Made by a program: the position numbers and the translations under genes
Shown: in pieces, positions 18,001 through 24,915 of the stretch
How positions within the stretch are numbered: position 1 is the first letter of the stretch
How the letters are laid out: the number at the start of each line of letters is the position of its first letter
Notes under the pieces: model-generated
Told to the model about the DNA's origin: nothing
Seen by the model: the letters and a program-made list of their open reading frames with translations, nothing else
Databases searched by the model: none
Origin: Streptomyces lichenis
Lineage (GTDB): Bacteria; Actinomycetota; Actinomycetes; Streptomycetales; Streptomycetaceae
Assembly (NCBI RefSeq): GCF_023218175.1
Contig: NZ_JALPTH010000011.1
Location: forward strand, 143,217-207,216
Direction: 5' to 3'
DNA length: 64,000 nucleotides

Positions 18001-20786
18001 ACCGGGTGGCCGGAGTGCCGGTGCTGCCGGGCACCGCCTACGCGGACATGCTGCTCGCCGCGGCCGCCGAGGCCGCCGGCACCGACCAGGTGGCGGTCGC
18101 AGACGTACGGATCGAGGCGCCGCTGGTCCTCGACCCGGAACCGCTGGTCACCACCCGGCTCACCGCCGCGGCGGACGGGTCGGACGGATGGGGCGGGTCG
18201 GACGGATGGGACGCGGAGGTGGTCTCCACCGGGGAGGGCGGCCGCGTGGTGCACGCCCGCGGACGCGTCCGGCGGGCCCCGGCCGGTGACCGGCCGGCGC
18301 CGGTGCCCCCGGAGCGGTTGAGTCCGGAGGGCTGGCGGGACGTCGAACCCTCCTCCGTCCACCAGGTCTTCCGGGACCGCCACGACGTCGTCCACGGGCC
18401 CGCGTTCACCGCGCTGGACCGCATCCTGGTCGACCCGGACGGCGGACGGGCGGTCGCCACCCTGCGCCTGCACGAGACGGCCCGGGTCTCGGCCTGGACG
18501 ATGCCGCTGCACCCCGCTCTCGCGGACCAGGTGGTGCAGACCGCCGTCTCCGCCTGGCTGGCCCACCACGTCCTGGTCCCGGGCCCCGTGGTGGTCACCG
18601 GCTTCGACCGGCTGCGGGTGCACGGGACGGCGGCCCACACCCGCCGGGCGGTCGTGGAACTGCTGGACGCCGACGAGTTCGGCTGCTCGGCCCGCGCCCT
18701 GCTCACCGGCGCGGACGGCACCGTGCTGGCCGAGATCGACGGACTGCGGGTGCGCAACGTCACTCCGCCCGACCGGATGTACGCCGACCGCCTCAGCCAC
18801 CAGTCCGAACTGGACGCGCCCGCCCCCGCCGACCGGGCCCGGGACGGCGGCGGCTCCTGGTTGCTGCTCACCTCCGGCGGGCCGGCCTGGGCGGAACCAC
18901 TGGCCGGGCTGCTCGACGCGGAGACGGCCGGCTGCCGGAGCCTGCCCCTGGACCGGGTGTCCGACCGCCCGGAATTGCTGGACGATGCCACCGGACTGGT
19001 CCTCGCCGTGGACGCGGCGGCACCGCCCGACAGCGACGCGCCCGACGCCGATGCGGCGAACGCGGCCCGGGAGGCGGTCGGGGCCGCCGCGGGCCTCCTG
19101 CGCCTCCTCGCCGACCGGACCGACCCGCCCAGGCTGTGGCTCCTCACCCCCTCCGCCGCCCACGCTGGCACCGATTCCGGCGCCGGCACCTCCGCACGGC
19201 TCACCGCCGCCGCGCTGACCGGGCTGCTGCGGTCGGCCGCCTACGAGCTGCCGCAGCTCCGCCCGAGCGTCCTCACCCTCGACCCGCGGGACGGCGCCAT
19301 CCTGGACCGCGCGGTCGCCGAACTCCTCGACACCGAGCAGCCGATCACCGAGCTGCGGCTGACCGAGCGGGACCGCCGCCTCACCCGCGTCGTCCCAGGC
19401 GCGGGACCGGAACCGGAGCCCGGCCCGGCACCGGAACCCGGACCGGAACCGGCACCCGTACCAACGCCGATGTCCGTACCAGGTCCTCGGACCGGGCCGA
19501 ACCGGCCTCCCGACCCGCAACCGGCACCGGGGACCAGCCGGCCGGGCGACCCGGATCCGGAACGGGGACAGGGCACCGGGCCCGTACCGGAACCGGGCGA
19601 CCCGTCCGGACCGGAACACCCGCCGGGCGATCGGCGGAGTGCGGGGCCCGAGGGGGCCGACGAGATCGGGGGCGCCGGGCACCCCGTGGTGGCGGGCGGC
19701 TCCTACCTGGTCACCGGCGGCCTGGGCGGCCTGGGGCTGCGTACCGCCGACTGGCTCGCCGCGCACGGCGCCGGGCGGGTGGTGCTGCTCGGCCGCTCCG
19801 CCCCGGATCCCGCGGTACGCGAGCACTTGGCGGCGGCCGGGGCGGACGGCACCGACATCACCGTCCTCACCGGCGACATCGCCGACCCGGACGACCTCCG
19901 CCGCGCGCTGGACGCCGCCCGGGCTGGAGGGCGCCGGCTGCGCGGTGTCGTGCACGCGGCCGGAGTGGTGGAGGACGCGACCCTCGGCACCCTGGACGCC
20001 GCGCTGCTGGACCGGGTCTGGCGCGGCAAGGCGGCAGGCGCCTGGGCCCTGCACCGCGCCACCCTCACCCCCGCGCCGGACTTCTTCGTCCTGTACTCCT
20101 CGGTGGCCGCCCTGGTCGGCTCGCCCGGACAGGGCGCCTACGCGGCGGCCAACGCCTTCCTCGACGGGCTGGCCGCCCACCGGCGGGCCCTCGGCCTGCC
20201 CGCCACGTCGATCCAGTGGGGCGCCTGGCGCGAGGTGGGCAGGGGGCAGCACCTGGCCGAGCGCGGGCTGCTCACCATCCGCCCGGACGACGGCGTCGAC
20301 GCGCTGGAACGCGTCCTCACCGCCGGGCACACCCGGATCGCGTACTCACCGCTCGACTGGGACCTGTGGACCCGCCCCTACCCGGAGGTGCGCGCCTCCA
20401 CCCTGCTCGCCGGCGTCCTGTCCGGCGCGGACGGCGCCGACGACTCCGCACCGGCGCGCCGGCGGCTCACCGACTGCGCCGATCCCGCCGAACGCCGCGC
20501 CCTGATGGAGCGGTTGATCATCGATTCGGTACGGGAGCTGCTCGGCGGCACCACCCGGCACATCGGCCGCCACACCAGCATGGTCGCCCTCGGACTGGAC
20601 TCCCTCGGCGCCGTACAGCTCCAGCAGCACCTGCGGCGCGACCTGGGCACCGAGTTGAAGCCCGGCGTCATCTGGGTCAAGCCCAGCCCGGCCACCCTGG
20701 CGGACTGGCTGCTGGACCACATGGGGCTGAACGCGCCCGGCGCCGACCGGGACCAGGAGGGCGGGAACGGCACCGAAACCCCGTAG
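15099..20786 (+). CDS. Single-module type I PKS (KS-AT-DH-KR-ACP)
   Basis: A 1895-residue polyketide synthase. The KS has catalytic Cys179 in the unusual context S-T-H-C-S-S-G (usual D-T-A-C-S-S-S), and His313 (E-A-H-G-P-G-T) and His350 (K-T-N-I-G-H). The AT has Ser661 in GQSLG and a VASH motif ending at His764, closer to methylmalonyl- than malonyl-type ATs. The DH has His968 (H-x-x-x-G-x-x-x-x-P) and Asp1143. A Pro/Glu/Gly linker spans about 1435-1525. The KR has TGGLGGLG near 1538 and Tyr1681; its V-E-D motif hints at B-type stereochemistry. The ACP serine is Ser1835 in GLDSLG. There is no ER, thioesterase or docking domain, so iterative use and release by a partner or spontaneously are likely (inference). 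The GTG start at 15099 has a weak AGGTG site; the open frame continues upstream only through methyltransferase debris. Confidence 0.93.
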   Translation: MSASESEPIAVVGMGCRFPGRVASASELWRLAASGRSTVGPVPPDRWDADRLAAWHDPDLRASAARGCFVEGDLWAWEPEALAVAPAERDWVDPQTRLMMEVAWEAVEHAGIPVTRLRGSRTGVYVGTYANDNLFRDARPVQDAPNSAYLFGNFTAGAAGRVAFAMDLRGPVMVVSTHCSSGLVALDSACGALTLGECDLALAGGVLLMIAPQTHYYEAPLLLSPTGACHAFDARADGYVRGEGAGALLLKRYADARRDGDRVLAVIRGSAVNNDGQSTRLTAPSTEMQQELFRVAVGRAGVDPGTVGLVEAHGPGTAVGDPVEYTSIHAVYGRGTGRCALGSVKTNIGHSEPVSGIAGIIKTVECLRRGSVPPNQHFERWNPGIDRAEPSRLFVPTRLTPWPVEQGPRTAAVCSYGVSGTNAHVVLEQAPDRSGDRRPARQAPAPAGPAAPDGSGAPLLHVLSANSPESLARSAARLADWLFGEGRDADPRDVAHTLAVRRQHADHRLGLVATGTAGLRDLAAAFAREREDAEPPDAELPDAGPADGDVSEVPDHAVVTGTPVLPPDHPGPVFVFTGQGSQYPGMCRELLSQEPVFAGAIEELEPLVRAEAGFSLREAIEGPAGLTGVDRIQPVLFAVQVGLAALWRSWGVRPTAVIGQSLGEVAASVVAGALTPADGARVICRRAGLLARVASGAMASVMFGADRTRAALDEAGADGVSVAVVTAPGSTVVSGDADQVRSLVRDWEEHGVPARMIDVDVASHSAQVDPILDDLHTALGGLAPRRPELRLYSTVADDPRRPGPLDAGYWARNQRRTVHFQRAVEAALADGHRLFVECTAHPLTTRAILQTAAPAGHTDVVAIGSLRRRVPDREALLGHVAALHTAGDGEVDLGSRYGDGEVVDVPVTAWHRTRHGGERAPYTLVDSALPAAAVHPLLGGQVHDPDHPGRRLWQTPVGPDRVPWLGDHRVAGVPVLPGTAYADMLLAAAAEAAGTDQVAVADVRIEAPLVLDPEPLVTTRLTAAADGSDGWGGSDGWDAEVVSTGEGGRVVHARGRVRRAPAGDRPAPVPPERLSPEGWRDVEPSSVHQVFRDRHDVVHGPAFTALDRILVDPDGGRAVATLRLHETARVSAWTMPLHPALADQVVQTAVSAWLAHHVLVPGPVVVTGFDRLRVHGTAAHTRRAVVELLDADEFGCSARALLTGADGTVLAEIDGLRVRNVTPPDRMYADRLSHQSELDAPAPADRARDGGGSWLLLTSGGPAWAEPLAGLLDAETAGCRSLPLDRVSDRPELLDDATGLVLAVDAAAPPDSDAPDADAANAAREAVGAAAGLLRLLADRTDPPRLWLLTPSAAHAGTDSGAGTSARLTAAALTGLLRSAAYELPQLRPSVLTLDPRDGAILDRAVAELLDTEQPITELRLTERDRRLTRVVPGAGPEPEPGPAPEPGPEPAPVPTPMSVPGPRTGPNRPPDPQPAPGTSRPGDPDPERGQGTGPVPEPGDPSGPEHPPGDRRSAGPEGADEIGGAGHPVVAGGSYLVTGGLGGLGLRTADWLAAHGAGRVVLLGRSAPDPAVREHLAAAGADGTDITVLTGDIADPDDLRRALDAARAGGRRLRGVVHAAGVVEDATLGTLDAALLDRVWRGKAAGAWALHRATLTPAPDFFVLYSSVAALVGSPGQGAYAAANAFLDGLAAHRRALGLPATSIQWGAWREVGRGQHLAERGLLTIRPDDGVDALERVLTAGHTRIAYSPLDWDLWTRPYPEVRASTLLAGVLSGADGADDSAPARRRLTDCADPAERRALMERLIIDSVRELLGGTTRHIGRHTSMVALGLDSLGAVQLQQHLRRDLGTELKPGVIWVKPSPATLADWLLDHMGLNAPGADRDQEGGNGTETP

Positions 20787-20854
20787 AGCGGCGGCACCGC
20801 GTCCGCCGCGGCGCCCCGCCCCTCGGCCACTCCGTCGCGCAGGAGCCGACCATC

Positions 20855-21652
20855 ATGCACCCGTACCTGGCCGTCGACATCCTCATCGGCACCACCCGCC
20901 AGAACGCCGGCAACCTGGCCGTCGCCGTCCTGGGCCTGAGCGCCACCGCCTACCTGGTCGCCCGGGCCGAACGCGAGCGTCGCCGCGAGGGGCGCCTCGC
21001 CCTGTGGATCCTGCTTGCCGCGTCCGTGGTCACCTGCCTCGCCGACGCCGGAGCCCGGCTGCTCATCGGCCTCCAGGCCGACCCCGGTGCCAACAGCCTG
21101 GTGATGTACCGGGCCTTCGGTATCGACATGGCCATCTGGATGGCCTTCGCCTTCCCTCCGTACGTGGGGTTCATCGGCTACGCGACGTACCTGGCCTACC
21201 GCGAGGGGCACGCCCGCCGCCGCCTGTGGCTCATCCTGGTCGTCAGCGCGGTCGCCGACACCGTCGGCGAGTACGTCATGATCCACGCGGGCGGGCTCTA
21301 CTCGTACGCCGGCCGGCAGCCCCTGGAGGTCTTCGGCCTGCCCCTGGTCTGGCCGTGGGTCATCGTGGCGGCCCCCATGCTGATGGGCGCACTCACCGCA
21401 CTGTTCGCCGACCGGCTGCGCGGAGCCCGCGTCCTGCTGCTCCTGCCGCTGCTCGGCAGCGGCTACCTGGCCTGCCTGGCCGCCGTAGGCTGGCCCGGGA
21501 TGGTGGCCCGGGCCACCGCGGTCGGGCAGCCGGTGCTGGACCTCGTCGGCCTGGTCACCCTCGGCGGACTGCTGGCCACCGTCCACCTGATGAGCCTGCC
21601 GCTGCCCGCCCGGCCCTCCGCCGGGCCCTCGCGCCCGCACCGGGGGGAGTGA
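20855..21652 (+). CDS. Polytopic membrane protein of the PKS cassette
   Basis: A 265-residue integral membrane protein with about seven hydrophobic segments. Between segments it has a G-L-Y-S-Y-A-G motif followed by V-F-G-L-P-L-V-W-P, faintly like AveC-type spirocyclase-family and related actinomycete membrane proteins found beside PKS genes; this resemblance is weak. The start at 20855 has AGGAG upstream. It begins 68 bases after the PKS stop and its TGA overlaps the epoxidase ATG by one base, so the three genes form an operon. A role in tailoring or moving a lipophilic polyketide is inferred from position only. Confidence 0.8.
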   Translation: MHPYLAVDILIGTTRQNAGNLAVAVLGLSATAYLVARAERERRREGRLALWILLAASVVTCLADAGARLLIGLQADPGANSLVMYRAFGIDMAIWMAFAFPPYVGFIGYATYLAYREGHARRRLWLILVVSAVADTVGEYVMIHAGGLYSYAGRQPLEVFGLPLVWPWVIVAAPMLMGALTALFADRLRGARVLLLLPLLGSGYLACLAAVGWPGMVARATAVGQPVLDLVGLVTLGGLLATVHLMSLPLPARPSAGPSRPHRGE

Positions 21653-23034
21653 TGTCCCCGAGCCTCCACCGCGACCGGCGGGCGATCGTCATCGGCGCCG
21701 GCGTCTCCGGTCTGCTCACCGCCCGGGTGCTGGCCGACCACTACGGGCAGGTCACCCTGGTGGAGCGGGACGAACTCCCGCCCACGCCCCGACAGCGCAG
21801 AGGGGTGCCGCAAGGCGCCCACGTACACGCCCTGTTCGCCCGAGGCGTGGCGGCCCTGGAGGAGCTGCTGCCCGGCTTCGGGGCCGCGCTGACCGGCTCC
21901 GGGGCCCACCGCATCGACATGGGGCGGGACCTCGCGCTGGCCACCCCGTACGGCTGGGGGGTCCGCCACCTCGCGCGGCTGCCGGCCCTCGGAGCCAGCC
22001 GCCCCCTCATCGAGCACGTCATCCGCGCACGGGCCACCGACTCGCCCCGTCTCACCCTGCTCACCGGACACCGCGTCATCCGGCTGACCGGCCGGCCCGA
22101 ACACCTCGACGGCGTCGAGGCCCGGCACGGCTCCACCGACCGCCACCTGCCCGCCGACCTGGTCGTGGACGCCGCCGGCCGCGCCTCCCCGCTGGACCGC
22201 TGGCTCGCCGAGCTGGACTGCCCGGCGCCACCCGCCCGGACGGTCGACGCCCATGTCGGCTACGCCACCCGCCTCTTCCGCACCCCCGCCGGCGGCGTAC
22301 CCGCCGACTGGCGGGCCTGCTACAGCCTCCCCCTCGGGCCGTCCACCCCGCGCGGCGGAGTCCTGGCCCCCGTCGAGGGCGACCGGTGGATCATCACCCT
22401 GACCGGAACCGGCGACCACCGCCCCGGCACCACCGACGACGACTTCCTGCCCTTCGCCCGTTCGCTGCTCACCCCCCTCATCGCCGACTTCGCCGCCCGG
22501 GCCGAACCCCTCACCGCCGTACGGGGCAGCAACGCCACCGCCAACCGCCTCCGCCGTCCCGGGCACGCCGGCCGGCTCCCCGGGAACCTCCTCGTCACCG
22601 GCGACTCCGCCTGCGCCCTCAACCCGGTGTACGCCCAGGGCATGACCGTCGCCGCCCTCAGCGCCCTCGCACTCCGCGACTGCCTCACCGCCGCGCCCCC
22701 TCGACCCGGCCCCGACCGGCTGGCCCACCGCTTCCACCAGGCCCAGAGCGCCGTCCAGCGCCTGCCCTGGCTGCTGGCCACCTCCGCAGACAACCTCCAC
22801 CCGGGCACCACCGGCACCCGCCCCGGTCTCCACCACCAGGCGCTGGCCCACGCTTTGCACCAACTGCTGCGGGCCGGCGCCCACCACCCGGAGGCGCAAC
22901 GCCGCTCCCTCTCCCTCATGGCCATGACCGCCGGCCCCGCCACCCTCACCCACCCCCGCGCACTGCTGGCCCTGGCGACGTACCGCCGACACCCCGCGAC
23001 CCCGACCGGCCACCCGCCGCCTCCGGCGCCCTGA
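21652..23034 (+). CDS. FAD epoxidase/monooxygenase, MonCI/Lsd18-like
   Basis: A 460-residue flavoprotein monooxygenase. The Rossmann GAGVSGLL motif lies near the start, followed by V-E-R-D-E-L-P and R-R-G-V-P-Q-G-A-H-V-H. The middle has D-A-A-G-R-A-S with Y-A-T-R-L-F, and the FAD-closing motif is G-D-S-A-C-A-L-N-P-V-Y. These match the squalene-epoxidase-like enzymes that epoxidise polyene chains in polyether biosynthesis (MonCI, Lsd18) better than aromatic hydroxylases. The ATG at 21652 overlaps the upstream stop, with GGGGGGAG as ribosome site. The likely substrate is the product of the adjacent PKS (inference). The C-terminus is Pro-rich and ends just before an IS scar. Confidence 0.85.
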   Translation: MSPSLHRDRRAIVIGAGVSGLLTARVLADHYGQVTLVERDELPPTPRQRRGVPQGAHVHALFARGVAALEELLPGFGAALTGSGAHRIDMGRDLALATPYGWGVRHLARLPALGASRPLIEHVIRARATDSPRLTLLTGHRVIRLTGRPEHLDGVEARHGSTDRHLPADLVVDAAGRASPLDRWLAELDCPAPPARTVDAHVGYATRLFRTPAGGVPADWRACYSLPLGPSTPRGGVLAPVEGDRWIITLTGTGDHRPGTTDDDFLPFARSLLTPLIADFAARAEPLTAVRGSNATANRLRRPGHAGRLPGNLLVTGDSACALNPVYAQGMTVAALSALALRDCLTAAPPRPGPDRLAHRFHQAQSAVQRLPWLLATSADNLHPGTTGTRPGLHHQALAHALHQLLRAGAHHPEAQRRSLSLMAMTAGPATLTHPRALLALATYRRHPATPTGHPPPPAP

Positions 23035-23035
23035 G

Positions 23036-23161
23036 CCCCGCCATCGTGGGATACAGACCGACGAAGTCCACGTCGGTAAGCAGCTCCCCCAGCTCATCAC
23101 GGATCCGTATCGCCACGTTGTCCTTCGGTAACGCGAATCGGGCCAGCGTGTCCGCGTCCAT
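23036..23161 (-). mobile_element. IS1182-type transposase N-terminal scar
   Basis: The minus strand from an ATG at 23161 reads L-P-K-D-N-V-A-I-R-I-R-D-E-L-G then L-T-D-V-D-F-V-G-L-Y-P, the start pattern of IS1182-family transposases. The frame then dissolves at the epoxidase stop. Only about 42 codons survive. It sits exactly at the edge of the PKS operon. Confidence 0.5.
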
Positions 23162-24268
23162 GATCCGGCGGGGCGCGTCGCTATGGGCGGAGTGGGCGGG
23201 CCTGAGGGAGTGGAACGGCTACGTGCCCACCGCTGCCGAGGAGCAGGATCTGGACAGCGAGCTGGACCGCCGCCTGGCCCGGGCGGCCGTCCGGCGAGCG
23301 AAGCCCGTGCACATCGTCCCGGACGACACCGCGATGGCCGCGGCCGGCCAGGGCGACAATCTCGCCTCCCGCCTCATCCACCGCGCCCACGCCCAGATCG
23401 GCTGGTACCTGTACGCCCCGGCGTGCGCGTTCGCCGGAGGCATCGCGATCCAGCGTCTGATCCGCGCGCATCCGGCTGATTGGCTGGCCTTCCTCCGGGG
23501 GGCAAGGACGAGCGTTCCGCCGCCGGGACGTACAGACGCTCCGCAGGTGCTCACCGACCGCCTCGTGCGGCGCCTGGACGAGCAGCTGCGCACCAGTGGC
23601 CCGAACACCGACCCGGTGGGCTGGCTGCTGGCCCGGGGCCTGCCCCAGCGTCAGCAGTGCGGCGATGCCCGGTGCGACGACCGGGTGCTGCTCGACTCCG
23701 GCCGGGACTGCCCTCGCTGCGAGGACCGGCAGGCCGACCGCCGCGCCCAGCGTCACGAAGTCGCGGCCACCCTGGACAACGCGATGCCGGGCGCCTCCGA
23801 GGCCGAGCGCCGCGCGGCCGCCGACCGGCAGCTGCACGAGCGGCTGACCCGCCCAGGGCTGGGCCCGCGAACACGAGCAGGAGCAGGTCCGCGCCCGGCA
23901 GGCCGCCGCCAAGGCCTACCGCGCCGAAGCAGCAGCCGCGCAGCCGGCCGACGAAGCCACGGCCGCGTTGGCAGCCCCGGTCGTGCTACCTGCGCCGCGG
24001 CCGCCCGTCCTCACCCCCGCTCCGGAGCCGGACTTCCCCGACGTCGACGACAACCCAGGGGCTGGTCCTCGAAGAGCTCACTCGCGACCAGGTCCGCGAC
24101 TGGTGGGTGCGGGCGATGAAGGACCACCAGGTGGTGTTCGACCGCATCAATCGCTACGGCGAGCCGTCGGCCCGGCGCCTGTTCAGCCACCAGCTGGTCG
24201 ACCAGGCCCAGCGCCGGGCCCGGCTCGGGCACTTGGACCTCGGCCACATCACCTGGGGGCAGGGATGA
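23160..24268 (+). pseudogene. Mobile-element protein with zinc-finger, frameshifted
   Basis: From ATG 23160 about 240 codons read well: an acidic start, a hydrophobic A-C-A-F-A-G-G-I-A segment, then C-G-D-A-R-C-D-D and C-P-R-C-E-D resembling a zinc ribbon, then an Ala/Glu/Arg-rich coil. Frame changes near 23865 and 24050 lead to a C-terminal part with V-L-E-E-L-T-R-D-Q-V and D-H-Q-V-V-F-D-R-I-N-R-Y-G, ending at 24268. It looks like a protein of an integrative element, but the function is unknown. Its ATGA overlap with the next frame suggests a former operon. Confidence 0.45.
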
Positions 24269-24400
24269 GCGGCACCGAGGCCTCCGGGGTCGACCTGGCC
24301 AAGGTCGTGCTGCGGGCCGGTCGTACGGCGCTCCGGGGCGGACGCGAGCCCCGGGTCTGGAGGCCGCGATCGGCTTCGCGGTGTTCGTCGTCGTGGCCTC
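24265..24400 (+). pseudogene. DciA/DUF721-like N-terminal relic
   Basis: An ATG at 24265 overlapping the previous stop starts a frame with S-G-V-D-L-A-K-V-V-L-R-A-G-R, which resembles the opening of actinomycete DUF721 (DciA-like) proteins. After about 30 codons the similarity ends. The stretch from there to 24522 holds nothing recognisable. Confidence 0.3.
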
Positions 24401-24522
24401 AGACTCGTGGCGGCGGCCTCGTCCTCGCGTCGGCGAAGGCTGCCTATCCCGAGCCTGTCCACGTCGGTCTAGGCGACGACCACCGACGCGTACGCGATGC
24501 CGCCCCGGTGAGGGTGGGTCGC

Positions 24523-24915
24523 ATGGACATGGACCTGGACAGCGTCTGGGAGCGGATGGAGATCGTCTTGTGGGTGCGGCAGGGGGCGGGCGGCTGGTCG
24601 GCGAGGACGGTGTGGGTGGTGGCGGTCGGCGTGGAGGCGTATGTGCGCTCGGCCTTCGGGCGGCGCAGCGCCTGGTACCGCCGGATTCTGCGGGACGCGG
24701 AGACGGAGGTGGAGGTGGAGGTGGCCGGGGTTCGGGGGTCTGTCACCCTCCGGGCGGTGGACGATCCGGAGCTGGTCCGGCGTGTCTCCTGCGCCTACCG
24801 GGTCAAGTACGGGTTGAGCTGGCCCGGGCCGGTGGAGTCGATGAACGCGTACGAGGCCGCGGCCACCACCATGCGGCTAGTGGATCTCCGGGAGGTCGCG
24901 CAGTTGCCTGCGTGA
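24523..24915 (+). CDS. DUF2255-like protein
   Basis: A 130-residue protein with V-W-V-V-A-V-G-V-E-A-Y-V-R-S and then R-S-A-W-Y-R-R-I-L-R, a beta-barrel pattern seen in DUF2255 and flavin-binding-like split-barrel proteins. The function is unknown. The start at 24523 has GGGTGG nearby; a GTG at 24508 is in frame. Its last 39 bases overlap the 3' end of the convergent LuxR gene. It follows mobile-element debris, so it could be a carried gene. Confidence 0.6.
   Translation: MDMDLDSVWERMEIVLWVRQGAGGWSARTVWVVAVGVEAYVRSAFGRRSAWYRRILRDAETEVEVEVAGVRGSVTLRAVDDPELVRRVSCAYRVKYGLSWPGPVESMNAYEAAATTMRLVDLREVAQLPA

Noticed and set aside
15108..20330. 1740-codon open frame antisense to the PKS
   Set aside because: Long antisense frames are expected opposite high-GC genes. 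It has no family motifs and is Gly/Arg/Val-rich, while the plus strand has complete PKS domain motifs.
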